63,081 nt of DNA from an uncultured Terriglobales bacterium (GTDB lineage Bacteria > Acidobacteriota > Terriglobia > Terriglobales > Acidobacteriaceae), in assembly GCA_955652395.1 (NCBI GenBank), contig CATPBJ010000028.1, positions 1 to 63,081 on the forward strand. Reading direction: 5' to 3'. The notes under the pieces were generated by a model, which saw only the letters and a program-made list of their open reading frames with translations, was not told the origin of the DNA and searched no databases. Of the stretch, positions 37,371 through 46,304 are shown piece after piece; within the stretch, counting starts at the first letter, position 1; each line of letters begins with the position of its first letter. A program made the position numbers and the translations under genes.

Positions 37371-38387
37371 TTATCCCTTTTTGCGTTCCCCATGGCCGCC
37401 AAATTCAAATCGCATGGCTGAAAGCAGTTTGTTTGCGAAATCACCTTCGCCGCGGGAAGTGAATCGGTCGTACAGGGCTGCGCTAAGCACGGGGACGGGC
37501 GCACCTTCATCGATGGCAGCGGTAATGGTCCAACGCCCTTCCCCGGAGTCTGACACGTGGCCGGAGAAACTGGCGAGGTCGGGTTCTTTTGCCAGTGCGC
37601 TAGCCGTCAGGTCGAGGAGCCACGATGCCACGACACTGCCCCGGCGCCACACTTCCGTCACCTGCGCGAGATCGAAGTCATATTGATAGTGCTCGGGATT
37701 GCGCAACGGAGTCGTCTCTGCATCCACGGACCGGGCTTTCTTGCCGACGTTGGCATGCGAGAGGATGTTCAACCCTTCCGCGTACGCAGCCATCAGCCCG
37801 TACTCGATGCCGTTGTGAACCATCTTTACGAAGTGTCCGGCACCTTCTGCTCCGCAGTGCAGATATCCATTTTCTGCCGTGCTACGGACATTTTTGCGGC
37901 CCGGCGTCGGCTCGGCGGTGCCCTTTCCGGGCGCAAGGGTGCGGAAGATTGGATCGAGGCGCTCGACCGCGGGCTTCGGACCGCCAATCATCAGGCAGTA
38001 GCCACGCTCTAGTCCCCAGACTCCACCACTGGTTCCTACATCGAGATAGTGGATTCCGGCTTTTTCAAGTTCTTTCGCCCGTCTTGTGTCGTCAATATAG
38101 TAGGAATTTCCGCCGTCGATGACGATGTCATCTTTCTCCAGATGGGGCGCGAGACTAGCCAGAGTGACGTCGACAATCGCCGCCGGAACCATCAACCACA
38201 GTGCCCTGGGCCGATTGAGCTTGGACACGAAATCAGCAAGCGAGGAAGATCCCGTAGCCTGCTCCTTAACCAGGGTCTGGACCACCTCTGGACTTCTGTC
38301 AAAAACCACGCACTGGTGTCCGCCTTTCAGCAGGCGTCTAACCATGTTGGCTCCCATTCGTCCGAGACCAATCATTCCTAGTTGCAT
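37371..38387 (-). CDS. gnd: 6-phosphogluconate dehydrogenase, decarboxylating, short type
   Basis: This 338-residue protein is the short, usually NAD-dependent type (YqeC/GndA-like). The N-terminal [20 protein letters not shown] binds the dinucleotide. [20 protein letters not shown] and [20 protein letters not shown] are substrate-binding, and [20 protein letters not shown] has the catalytic Lys and Asn. The C-terminal helical domain contains [19 protein letters not shown]. It converts 6-phosphogluconate to ribulose 5-phosphate and CO2. It begins the minus-strand group gnd, polyphosphate-glucokinase-like, HAD; the second zwf lies about 1.2 kb upstream on the other strand. Confidence 0.95.
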   Translation of the reverse strand: MQLGMIGLGRMGANMVRRLLKGGHQCVVFDRSPEVVQTLVKEQATGSSSLADFVSKLNRPRALWLMVPAAIVDVTLASLAPHLEKDDIVIDGGNSYYIDDTRRAKELEKAGIHYLDVGTSGGVWGLERGYCLMIGGPKPAVERLDPIFRTLAPGKGTAEPTPGRKNVRSTAENGYLHCGAEGAGHFVKMVHNGIEYGLMAAYAEGLNILSHANVGKKARSVDAETTPLRNPEHYQYDFDLAQVTEVWRRGSVVASWLLDLTASALAKEPDLASFSGHVSDSGEGRWTITAAIDEGAPVPVLSAALYDRFTSRGEGDFANKLLSAMRFEFGGHGERKKG

Positions 38388-38683
38388 TTTGAACTCCTCA
38401 TTCGCGAATAGCGGTTGGATATCGGGGACAGAAACGAAGGGTGGCCGGAGTTAGGCTGCTGTACGGCATCCAGCATTCTGCGAATCCAAGGCGATGGGAC
38501 GCTTTGGGGAGCACAGCGGGCACATGAGCCGACCAGGGAACCCATGTTCCCAAAACCATGACGGTATGTCAATGAAATCAGGTAGTTTAAGCAGGTTGAG
38601 GCCATGAACGGGCCAAACTTGACGCTAAACTCCTGGAGCGGAATACGCTAAGCTGTTATGGCAGAGAAGGTTAATGACTTAGC

Positions 38684-39108
38684 ATGGCTTTGGTTGCCAC
38701 GTCAGCTTGCATTCGTCAAAGATCTTTCGTGATGGTGATCTTGCGGAGGAGTCGTGGACGTACCGCCTTCGCCGGGGCGATCGCCCTGCCACTCTGCCCC
38801 CAACGCAGAGGTCCCAAGGTTTGCCGGATTTTTGCTGCGGATAAGGAAGAGCGCATCCTCGAACAGATCCTCACCAGCTACGCCGGCGGCACGGGCGACT
38901 CTCCAACCACAGCCATCACCATTCTGGCGCCCGGGTTGACGACCGCCATTCATGGCGAATACTGGTATTTGTTTTACGTCTATGGGCGCAATTGGCGATT
39001 GGGACGGGAGCAGCGGAGTACGTCGAATGGGAATGGCAGGGTTTTCGACCAACTCGAATTTATCTTGCCCGATCAGACACCCAAGTGGACCTAATTTTGA
39101 TGTGACCT
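38684..39108 (+). pseudogene. small conserved-looking protein, probably frameshifted
   Basis: A frame from 38684 to 39094 encodes a C-terminal part with ERILEQILTSYAGG, GEYWYLFYVYGRNWRLG and VFDQLEFILPDQTPKW. That looks like a folded protein rather than chance, but it stops at TAA just where a neighbouring frame gives FDVT and a stop at 39108. The N-terminal 50 residues are Arg-rich and look out of frame. I do not recognise the family. An opposite frame covers almost the same bases, so the evidence is weak. Confidence 0.35.
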
Positions 39109-39555
39109 GATTGATCACACCCTCGCTTCAGGAACGCTGATTCTGGCCTGGCTGATTGCGGACTCGTACTTCTTCGAACTGGGTCTCCGCTTATCGGGCG
39201 CTCACCCGTTTTGCTGTGCCTTGATTACCGAAAGCCGATTTTTGGAGAAAATGCGTTATACCCGGACCGAACGGTACCTTTGCTCCTGATCTTGGACAGA
39301 CGAACCATGAATGGCAACCGTGGCGTTATCCTCAGATCGCGGTGGTCATCCTTGAGCGGGAAGTTAAAGACGGTGTGCAATTTGAACCGCGAGCCGGATG
39401 TGGTAGAACTACGGACTCTGAGCCCGTCTGCCTCACCTTGTGGCACGCTCACCCTGGATGGCCCCGCGCTCGTGACAGGTCAGGACCAAAACAAATGGCT
39501 CGGACCATTTTTTGGAGAGCTCTTGGTAAACTTCTCGGTCGAGGGAAACGAAAAC

Positions 39556-41091
39556 ATGTCCCAGCCAGCCGTGGCAGCAGAAGCCGGGCGGATCGGGCGT
39601 TGTGGCGATCCGTGCGCAATGGTTATTTTCGGCGCAGCGGGCGATCTTACTCGTCGCAAGTTAATCCCGGCACTTTACAATCTGGCAAAACACAATCTCC
39701 TGTCGCGAGAGTTTGCCATGATTGGGGTCGCACGGAACCCGATGTCCACCAACGAATTTCGCACCAAGCTGGTGCAGGATTTGAAGGAATTCGCGAACGA
39801 AGCGATTGATGTCGACCTGCAGGAATGGTTCGAGCGCCACGTCTACTATGCGACGGGCGAGTTCGGTGACCAGAGCACCTACCAGCAGTTGAAGGAACTT
39901 CTCCAGAAAGTCGACAAGGACCACGCCAGCCACGGCAATTACTTTTACTATCTCGCCACCGCCCCGGACTTCTTCAGCCCCATCGTGGAGCACCTGGCCG
40001 CCAACGGCCTGATGAGCGAAGAGAATCATCAGTGGCGCAGAGTGATCGTGGAAAAGCCGTTTGGGCGCGACCTGGATTCGGCTAAGACACTGAACCAGCA
40101 GCTTCTGAAGGTCGCAAACGAAAAGCAGATTTACCGCATTGACCACTACCTGGGCAAAGAGACGGTACAAAATATTCTGGCTTTCCGTTTTGCCAATGGA
40201 ATCTTCGAACCGATCTGGAACCGCCGCTACATCGATCACGTGCAAATTTCCGTGGGCGAGACGGTCGGTGTGGAACAACGAGGTGGTTACTACGATACCG
40301 CCGGAGCCTTACGCGATATGGTGCCTAACCACATCATGCAGCTGATCAGCCTTACCGCCATGGAGCCGCCCATTTCCTTCCAGGCCGACGCGGTGCGCGA
40401 CGAACAAGCCAAGATATTGCACGCAGTACAGCCGCTGAGTTCTGAAGACGTGCTGACCCGGACCGTGCGCGGCCAATATGGCGAGGGCGAAATTGCGCGT
40501 CAGCATGTTCCGGCTTATCGTTCTGAGCCTGGCGTGCCACCCGATTCCCGAACCGAAACTTTTGTCGCGGTGAAACTGCAAGTGGACAATTGGCGCTGGG
40601 CCGGCGTTCCGTTTTATCTGCGTACCGGGAAACGTATGGCGTCGCGGAGCACTTACATTGTGATTCAGTTCCGGCGCGCGCCCTTCGTGCTCTTCCGCGA
40701 TACAGAAGTGGAAAAGCTCATGCCGAACCAACTGGTCCTGCATATTCAGCCGGAGGAAGGGATTGCGCTGCGGTTTGCGGCCAAAACGCCCGGACCGGTG
40801 ATGCGACTGGGAACGGTGGACATGGACTTTGAATACTCCGACTACTTCGGTAGGCAGCCCAGCACCGGCTATGAGCGCTTGCTGCACGATTGCATGGTTG
40901 GCGACGCCACCTTGTTTCAGCGGGCAGACATGGTCGAAGCGGGATGGAGCGTCGTCAGTCCGATGCTGGATCTTTGGAAGGCTTTGCCGCCGCGCAATTT
41001 TCCCAATTATTCGTCCGGCACCTGGGGGCCGAAAGACGCCGACGACTTGCTGGAACGTGACGGACGTCACTGGCGGAACTTCGAACAGTAG
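39556..41091 (+). CDS. zwf: glucose-6-phosphate 1-dehydrogenase, copy 2
   Basis: The 511-residue protein has all G6PD motifs: [54 protein letters not shown] and [15 protein letters not shown]. It is a close paralogue of the copy at 17738-19270, with long identical stretches such as [14 protein letters not shown], but the N-terminus and many surface positions differ. ATG 39556 is chosen because homology begins there; an open frame from 39211 would add 115 unrelated residues. The ribosome binding site (GAGGG) is a little far. It lies near gnd and a second glucose kinase but reads the other way. Confidence 0.94.
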   Translation: MSQPAVAAEAGRIGRCGDPCAMVIFGAAGDLTRRKLIPALYNLAKHNLLSREFAMIGVARNPMSTNEFRTKLVQDLKEFANEAIDVDLQEWFERHVYYATGEFGDQSTYQQLKELLQKVDKDHASHGNYFYYLATAPDFFSPIVEHLAANGLMSEENHQWRRVIVEKPFGRDLDSAKTLNQQLLKVANEKQIYRIDHYLGKETVQNILAFRFANGIFEPIWNRRYIDHVQISVGETVGVEQRGGYYDTAGALRDMVPNHIMQLISLTAMEPPISFQADAVRDEQAKILHAVQPLSSEDVLTRTVRGQYGEGEIARQHVPAYRSEPGVPPDSRTETFVAVKLQVDNWRWAGVPFYLRTGKRMASRSTYIVIQFRRAPFVLFRDTEVEKLMPNQLVLHIQPEEGIALRFAAKTPGPVMRLGTVDMDFEYSDYFGRQPSTGYERLLHDCMVGDATLFQRADMVEAGWSVVSPMLDLWKALPPRNFPNYSSGTWGPKDADDLLERDGRHWRNFEQ

Positions 41092-41116
41092 ACTCGCTGG
41101 CGGCTAAACTCGCGAA

Positions 41117-41132
41117 CACGACTTTAGTCGTG
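41117..41132. repeat. small hairpin after zwf copy 2
   Basis: CACGACT and AGTCGTG form a perfect seven-base stem with a TT loop 25 bases after the zwf stop. There is no T run, so it is a repeat or weak terminator. It resembles the GACTAAAGTC-type palindromes common between genes of acidobacteria. Confidence 0.45.
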
Positions 41133-41307
41133 CCGGAAAAACGCCAGGGGCGTCGGCTTCAGTCGCTGAGGATCGTCGGCTACTTGCTCTTCATCACGTA
41201 ACCCCGCGTCAACGGATTTGGTTGCGAGTCAGTCAAAGTTTTTAAGTTGCAAACCATAACCTGTGTTGGATAAGGTTCTACCTCGCCTGCAGACGGTTGC
41301 GATTCCC

Positions 41308-42150
41308 ATGATCACGGACTGCCACATCCATATTCAACCGCTCGAGATGTTCAAACCGGAGGCGCTGGCCCTCATAAAAAATAAGCGGCCCAATTTTGAC
41401 CAGATCGTTGAGTTCTGTCGGTCACCCAAGGCCTTCCTGAAATATCTGGACACGGCTGGGATCGGGCGGGCCGTCCTGATCAATTACGTCGCACCGGAAG
41501 TGATTGGATTTAGTCCCGCCGTCAACCAGTGGGTAGCGGACTATACCAGGGACGACCCAAGGCGTCTGATCTCGTGTGGTGGACTGCACCCCCGGCATTC
41601 CCCCAACATCATGGCGGACGTCGAACAGATTCTGCGGCTGAAGATCCGCATGATCAAGATCCATCCCCCCCATCAGTTGCTGTTTCCGAACGACTATCTT
41701 CATGGGGTGAAGGAATTGGAAATCATTTATCGGGCGGCGGAGGCCAACGGCGTTCCAGTAATGTTTCACACCGGGACATCAATTTTTCACGGCGCTCGCA
41801 ACAAATATGGAGACCCCATCTATATCGATGACGTTGCGGTCGATTTTCCCAGGCTGAAGATACTTCTGGCGCACGGCGGCCGGCCGCTCTGGATGGACAC
41901 TGCATTCTTTCTGTTGCGACGGCACGCCAACGTCTATCTGGACATCAGCGGCATCCCGCCTAAGACATTGCTCAAGTATTTTCCGCGGCTGGACGAGATC
42001 GCAACCAAGACTCTCTTCGGCACCGATTGGCCCGGCCCGGGCGTTCCGGATATCAAGCGGAATTTGGACGATTTCATTGCTCTGTCCCTGAGCGAAGGAA
42101 CCCGGCAGCAGATTCTGTCGCGCACTGCCGCGGAGATCTGGCCGGAATAG
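41308..42150 (+). CDS. amidohydrolase family protein (amidohydrolase-2 type)
   Basis: The 280-residue TIM-barrel protein has the metal-binding ITDCHIHIQPLEMF (His-x-His), RMIKIHPPHQLLFPND, PVMFHTGTSIFHG (third His), KILLAHGGRPLWMDTAFFLL and KTLFGTDWPGPGVPD (catalytic Asp). These are the markers of the amidohydrolase-2 group, which hydrolyses or decarboxylates ring and aromatic compounds. The substrate is unknown. The ATG at 41308 is two codons before the first motif; a GTG at 41263 is an alternative. It is a single gene, convergent with the cupin gene. Confidence 0.85.
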   Translation: MITDCHIHIQPLEMFKPEALALIKNKRPNFDQIVEFCRSPKAFLKYLDTAGIGRAVLINYVAPEVIGFSPAVNQWVADYTRDDPRRLISCGGLHPRHSPNIMADVEQILRLKIRMIKIHPPHQLLFPNDYLHGVKELEIIYRAAEANGVPVMFHTGTSIFHGARNKYGDPIYIDDVAVDFPRLKILLAHGGRPLWMDTAFFLLRRHANVYLDISGIPPKTLLKYFPRLDEIATKTLFGTDWPGPGVPDIKRNLDDFIALSLSEGTRQQILSRTAAEIWPE

Positions 42151-42169
42151 ATTCCTGAATGGATGAAGA

Positions 42170-42676
42170 TCAGCCTCGGGTCAATGATTCGATCAGGTTT
42201 CGGTGCTGCGGATAGAGCCCGACCAGCTCCGACCGTTTCCCCAACTTAAAGTCTGCGAAATCGAATCCCGGTGCTACCGTACAACCTGCCAACGCGAACG
42301 ATCGAGGATCTCGAACGCGGGAAGCAAACCAGCGGCCGGCTTTGACTGCGGCCTGCAACACTTCGCCGGCTTCGGGATCGCTACCCAACTGGATCTCCGA
42401 GTAGGCGCCATCTGGATCAATCACGTGTACAGCTATCGGGCTGCCGGCATAAAAGTGCCACAGCTCATCTGACCGTAGACGATGGAAAGCGGAAAAGTTC
42501 TCCCCCTCCAGCAGGAAATAGATGGCAGTCGAAACCGGCCGCGCCCCAGTGAACTGGGGCGGCAAAGCTTCCCTGGCAATGGAAAGCTCCGAATGGTAAG
42601 TCTCGCGATAGTACCCGCCCTCGGGATGAGCAATGAGGTTCAGCTTGTCGATCCAGTATTGAGCGGATTTCGCCAT
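42170..42676 (-). CDS. cupin protein, DUF985 type
   Basis: This 168-residue protein starts with a helix AQYWIDKLNLIAHPEGGYYR followed by ETYHSELS. VSTAIYFLLEGENFSAFHRL and ELWHFYAGSPIAVHVID contain the cupin strands, with His residues that could bind a metal. The C-terminal SFALAGCTVAPGFDFADFKL closes the barrel. This matches the cupin_5/DUF985 family. The function is unknown; some relatives act on sugar phosphates. It is convergent with the amidohydrolase gene, 19 bases apart. Confidence 0.9.
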   Translation of the reverse strand: MAKSAQYWIDKLNLIAHPEGGYYRETYHSELSIAREALPPQFTGARPVSTAIYFLLEGENFSAFHRLRSDELWHFYAGSPIAVHVIDPDGAYSEIQLGSDPEAGEVLQAAVKAGRWFASRVRDPRSFALAGCTVAPGFDFADFKLGKRSELVGLYPQHRNLIESLTRG

Positions 42677-42783
42677 GGCGTTTCATTTTAAGCGAAGGCG
42701 TACGGCGTCGCGGGCGAGTCGCCCGCGGCCACATGGGTTCAGCAAACTTGCGACTTCTTATTCGCTGGTGTAAAAACCTTGCC

Positions 42784-43085
42784 ATGAATCGCCTTGTGCT
42801 GGGTGTGTTGTGCGGTGTGGCTTTTGGCTTGATCGACGTGCTGATGACGGTTTTCGGGAAGCATCCCCATGTGAGCCGGACGATGCTGCTGCAAGCCTTT
42901 TCCAGCCGCTTCGCGATCGGGGTTCTGGCCGACGGTTACGCTGCCACTGCATCCGATCCTGGCGGGCGCGGTCGTGGGCCTGCGATCAGTCTGCCGGATG
43001 CGTTTGGATTGAATTCCTATGTTGGAGTTCTGGGCCCCGTTTCGGTGCCCTGACGGCGGGGGCGGTCAGAATGTGGGAAACCTAG
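42784..43085 (+). pseudogene. small membrane protein, frameshifted
   Basis: ATG at 42784 starts RLVLGVLCGVAFGLIDVLM and MLLQAFSSRFAIGVL, a membrane protein start. The coding then moves to another frame (VTLPLHPILAGAVVGL), back (ISLPDAFGLNSYVGVLG) and out again (FGALTAGAVRMWET, stop at 43085). Read together these give a plausible three-helix protein of about 100 residues. At least three single-base frameshifts break it. I do not know the family. It ends one base before the TMEM175-type gene. Confidence 0.6.
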
Positions 43086-43086
43086 A

Positions 43087-43706
43087 ATGACGGTTTCTTA
43101 CAACCGCATTGCAGGCCAAAGCGTGGAACGGCTCGCCGCACTGAGTGACGGTGTCTTCGCGGTTGCGATGACGCTGTTGGTACTCGACCTTCGCGTGCCT
43201 GCGATGGAAGCCGTGCACAGCGAGCACGGCACGCGCTAGTTGCTCTTTCCCCGCGGCTCCTGATGTACATGATGAGCTTCCTGACGCTGGGCATTTTCTG
43301 GATCCCCCAGCAGACGCAACTCAATCACCTCGCCCGGTCCGACCGCAGTCTTTCGTGGATTCACATCCTGTTTCTGTTTGCGGTTTCGATCACGCCGTTC
43401 TCCACCACTCTTCTGGCGGAATTTTCGGAGTACCGCACCGCCTTGCTCGGTTACTGGGTAAACATTCTTCTTCTGGGGTGTTCTTTGTACTTCAGCTGGG
43501 TGGGCGCGATGGGCACAGGATTAGTCAAAGACGACTTGCCTCCCGAAGTGCCGGTGGCAATCAAGCGACGCATCGTGGTTGGCCAGGCGCTTTATGCTTT
43601 CGGCGCCTTCCTCTGCATCTTTAACCCCTACTGGAGCATTGCATTCATCGTTCTGGTGCAACTCAACTATGCCATTAGCCCATTTGGAAGGCGTTCGCGC
43701 TCCTGA
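43087..43706 (+). pseudogene. TMEM175/DUF1211-type potassium channel, frameshifted
   Basis: The beginning at 43087 gives ERLAALSDGVFAVAMTLLVL, the first helix of bacterial TMEM175 channels (family motif R-x-x-x-FSD, here with Leu instead of Phe). The frame ends at TAG 43239. The neighbouring frame carries on with ALVALSPRLLMYMMSFLTLG, IFWIPQQTQLNHL, and further helices to the stop at 43706. One frameshift near 43228 separates the two parts, and joined they make about 205 residues with six helices. It lies directly after another broken membrane gene and before a MITE. Confidence 0.72.
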
Positions 43707-43709
43707 CCC

Positions 43710-43826
43710 CTAGGAGCTTGTCCGAGTAATGCAAAATCAGCAGCTTTGGGCACCAGCGGTTGTGGTTCTCGAAGATCGAAATCACAATATGTGGCCACGC
43801 AACTGATTACTCGGACGGGCTCCTAG
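43710..43826. mobile_element. MITE with IS5-type CTAG target duplication
   Basis: GAGCTTGTCCGAGTAAT (43714-43730) and ATTACTCGGACGGGCTC (43806-43822) are inverted repeats matching in 15 of 17 positions. CTAG directly flanks both ends (43710-43713 and 43823-43826). The 75-base interior carries no gene. A four-base CTAG-type duplication and this end sequence fit a miniature derivative of an IS5-family element. It lies four bases after the stop of the broken TMEM175 gene. Confidence 0.75.
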
Positions 43827-43836
43827 CGGCGAATAT

Positions 43837-44265
43837 TTATTTCGGCTTGACGCTGAAGTGGCTGGCGATGCATTGCCACCTTCCATTTAGGTTCATCCAG
43901 GTATCGGTGAAGCGGCCGCGGCGCTCCCACGATTTGCCTTTGTCGATTCCCTTCTCGTAGTAAGCGCCGGTCACCACCGCTGTGCTCCCGTAGTAGTGAA
44001 CCACCATGCCGGTGGACTGCAATGCCTGAGGGCGGTAAGACTGGTCGGCCACTGAGGCGACCATCTGAGCCTTGTTGTAGAGCGTGCCCTCGGCCACTGT
44101 CATAACGAAATCATCGGCCAGCAGGAGTTGCACGGCGGGCGCATCATTGTTCAACTCGGCCCGGTTCCACAAGTTCTCCATCGCAATGATCTTCGACGAA
44201 TCCTGTGCGGCTGCGACGAACGGGACAATGAGCCACAGCCCCGCGACGATGAGGCTTCGTTTCAT
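43837..44265 (-). CDS. secreted NTF2-like (SnoaL/DUF4440-type) protein
   Basis: The 142-residue protein has a signal peptide (MKRSLIVAGLWLIVPFVAAA, cleavage after the Ala run). The mature part is one NTF2-like cone: MENLWNRAELNNDAPAVQLL, LADDFVMTVAEGTLYNKAQM, VVHYYGSTAVVTGAYYEKG and RFTDTWMNLNGRWQCIASHF. This pattern is typical of DUF4440 proteins exported to the periplasm. The ligand is unknown. It has no operon partner; the MITE lies just beyond its 3' end. Confidence 0.85.
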   Translation of the reverse strand: MKRSLIVAGLWLIVPFVAAAQDSSKIIAMENLWNRAELNNDAPAVQLLLADDFVMTVAEGTLYNKAQMVASVADQSYRPQALQSTGMVVHYYGSTAVVTGAYYEKGIDKGKSWERRGRFTDTWMNLNGRWQCIASHFSVKPK

Positions 44266-44382
44266 GGGAACTCCTGGGTTGGTTCGAGTGCAGAGTATAT
44301 AGCGAACTGGATCAATTTTCGGCCAGAAGGGCCGCAGGGACAGCGGCGCAACGAGAACCAGCCAAGTCGAGAATGAGTTGAC

Positions 44383-44757
44383 CTATTTTTTCTTGGGAGC
44401 GGAGTCGCCTTTCGCCGCCAGAGTACGGATATGTGTCAGAACAGCACGGATTTCTTCGTCAATGATGTTGCCCTTGAATCCGGGCATATTGCCTTTTCCC
44501 TCGGAGATGGACTGGGTCAGTTCGGCGTCCGATTTGTTCTGGACTTCCGCCGAGCGCAGATCGGCTGCCTTAAGGCTCTTCCCTACCGCGGTACCGCCGC
44601 CGTCTTGCCCGTGGCAAGTTGCGCACTTCGACTTATACACGCCGGCACCGGTCGCACTATCCTGGCTGTCCGCCGGGCTTGCAGCCAGTACGACAATGAG
44701 AAGGCCGGCGAGCGTCAGAACGTCAGCAAGTGGCAGTTTCCTGGTCTGTAGCTTCAT
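44383..44757 (-). CDS. class I cytochrome c
   Basis: The 124-residue protein has a signal peptide (LADVLTLAGLLIVVLAASPA). The haem attachment motif CATCH is in YKSKCATCHGQDGGGTAVGK, and the distal Met ligand is in GKGNMPGFKGNIIDEEIRAV. This is a small periplasmic electron carrier. A start 20 codons upstream is possible, but the ATG at 44757 begins exactly at the signal peptide. The C-terminus ends in three lysines. No oxidase or dehydrogenase is adjacent, so its partner is unknown. Confidence 0.92.
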   Translation of the reverse strand: MKLQTRKLPLADVLTLAGLLIVVLAASPADSQDSATGAGVYKSKCATCHGQDGGGTAVGKSLKAADLRSAEVQNKSDAELTQSISEGKGNMPGFKGNIIDEEIRAVLTHIRTLAAKGDSAPKKK

Positions 44758-44989
44758 AGTCCCCCAAATCTTGGATAGCCGGTCGCGCCCGTGGCCCGCC
44801 CGACCCTGCGAAATCACGTCATTCTAGTGGTTCGTGTCAGCCAAATCAACGGCCACGGAAGCCTTGTCGTCTCCCCTCAAGCCTAGCGGCGTACCAACGC
44901 GAGCACGCCACTGGGCAGACGCCTTAAATTTCTCTTCTTTACGATGGCGGGTACGGAACCCGTCAGGTTCGCGGGTTAGGAGATGGCCG

Positions 44990-45241
44990 ATGGCCTCCCA
45001 TGAGTTCTCGTCCACGGTTCCAGAGGGCAGCTTTCCACAATGGCGACGGGAGTACGAATCCGCTATGGGCGAGACTGACCACAAGACTCTTTTCAAACGA
45101 ATGGAGGTTGCCGAGGCCGCAATCCTCAGTCGCCGCGAAGTTCTGACGCAGAGTCCTGACGGTTTCGCTGAACGACAGGAAATAAAGATGGCCCTGGCTA
45201 AGCTGCACAATCTGAAGAAGGAAGTTTTGACGTTCTTCTGA
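44990..45241 (+). CDS. small helical protein of unknown function
   Basis: This 83-residue frame is preceded by AGGAG at a spacing of seven bases, which favours ATG 44990 over an earlier start at 44834. The part from QWRREYESAMGETDHKTLFK to the end consists of amphipathic helices (VAEAAILSRREVL, ERQEIKMALAKLHNLKKEV). Short proteins with this layout occur in acidobacteria, but I know no function. The N-terminal 20 residues look less conserved. Confidence 0.55.
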   Translation: MASHEFSSTVPEGSFPQWRREYESAMGETDHKTLFKRMEVAEAAILSRREVLTQSPDGFAERQEIKMALAKLHNLKKEVLTFF

Positions 45242-45487
45242 TCGGAAACGCTTTTCGTTCGCGACCGCTTTCACATTCATTGAGCGGGCGAGCAAGCCCG
45301 GGTCTCCGTGGGCACCCTCAGTTCGCCCTCATTGCCACACAAAGAAGATAATGCCCTCGCGCTTGAGAAAAAAATGCGAGGTGGTTATTTTGTCCGCTCA
45401 ATTCTAACCGCCACAGAATCCTTCGACGGCTTGCCGCCTCGAATTTTTCGGTGGCTGCAAACGGCCCTCTTTTTCGACTGGACAACC

Positions 45488-45512
45488 GAAAGCAAACGAT
45501 ATAAAAAGAAAG
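45488..45512. promoter_or_regulatory. GAAAG direct repeats over a -10 box, candidate operator
   Basis: GAAAG occurs at 45488-45492 and 45508-45512, flanking TATAAA (45500-45505), a plausible -10 box. The distance to the regulator start is about 30 bases. DeoR/AgaR-type regulators often bind repeated TTTC/CTTTC (GAAAG) elements, so autoregulation is possible. Confidence 0.4.
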
Positions 45513-45542
45513 AGCAATCACAAGCCCGGGTTTCGGGAAAAA

Positions 45543-46304
45543 GTGCTCAACGAAGAACGCAGGCGCGCCATTATCGAGATTCTGGAACGGGACGGCCGTG
45601 TGCTGGTCACGGACATGGCCCGAAAATTCGACACATCCCAGGTCACGATCCGAAAGGATCTCGAAATCTTGCATGCTCACGGGTTGGTGCATCGCACCCA
45701 TGGCGGCGCATTGCCCGCCCGAGAGGGCGCGCTCGAAGACCCGACGCTGCGAGAAAAAGAAAAGCTGCACCGCAAGGAGAAGCTGCGGATTGCGACCTCT
45801 GCGGCGGCCCAGGTGAAGGAAGGCCAAGTGGTGATTCTCGATTCCGGCACCACCACCACCGCAATCGCGCGGGCGCTACGGAACTTTCATAACCTTACGA
45901 TTATCACCAACGCGTTGAACATCGCGGCAGACCTCACCGGGGCTCCGGTCGAAGTGATCCTGACGGGCGGCACGCTGCGCAAGAACTCCTTTTCGCTGGT
46001 GGGTCCTATCGCAGAGGAAACCCTGCGCGGGTTGAACGCGGACATTCTCTTTCTGGGGGTGGATGGCTTTGACGTCCACTACGGGCTGAGCACTCCCAAT
46101 CTTCTCGAAGCTAAGGTGAACCGGGTCATGGTTGGAGTTGCCAAGCGCACCGTGGCGGTGTGCGACTCCAGTAAGTTTGGCCGGCGGAGCTTGTCGCTGA
46201 TTGTTCCGCCCACGGCTTTGCAGGAAATCATCACGGACCACGGTATTCCCAAATCCGACCTGAGGGCCCTTAAGAAGATCGGGGTTGAGGTGACGCTTGT
46301 CTGA
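45543..46304 (+). CDS. DeoR-family sugar regulator (AgaR/GlpR-like)
   Basis: The 253-residue protein begins LNEERRRAIIEILERDGRVL with an HTH (DMARKFDTSQVTIRKDLEIL), followed by HGLVHRTHGGALPAREG. The C-terminal sugar-phosphate domain has QVVILDSGTTTTAIARAL, LTIITNALNIAADL, VILTGGTLRKNSFSLVG and ILFLGVDGFDVHYGLSTPN. These are standard for repressors of sugar and amino-sugar pathways such as AgaR. The start is GTG at 45543. It overlaps the SIS-domain gene by eight bases, so both are one operon. Confidence 0.92.
   Translation: MLNEERRRAIIEILERDGRVLVTDMARKFDTSQVTIRKDLEILHAHGLVHRTHGGALPAREGALEDPTLREKEKLHRKEKLRIATSAAAQVKEGQVVILDSGTTTTAIARALRNFHNLTIITNALNIAADLTGAPVEVILTGGTLRKNSFSLVGPIAEETLRGLNADILFLGVDGFDVHYGLSTPNLLEAKVNRVMVGVAKRTVAVCDSSKFGRRSLSLIVPPTALQEIITDHGIPKSDLRALKKIGVEVTLV

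Noticed and set aside
38702-39118. Minus-strand frame opposite the small protein at 38684-39108
   Set aside because: Composition is low in hydrophobic periodicity and it has no recognisable motif; the plus-strand reading looks more protein-like.
39211-39555. N-terminal extension of the second Zwf by 115 residues
   Set aside because: The extra part has no match to G6PD and no sign of a targeting signal; ATG 39556 fits the family start.
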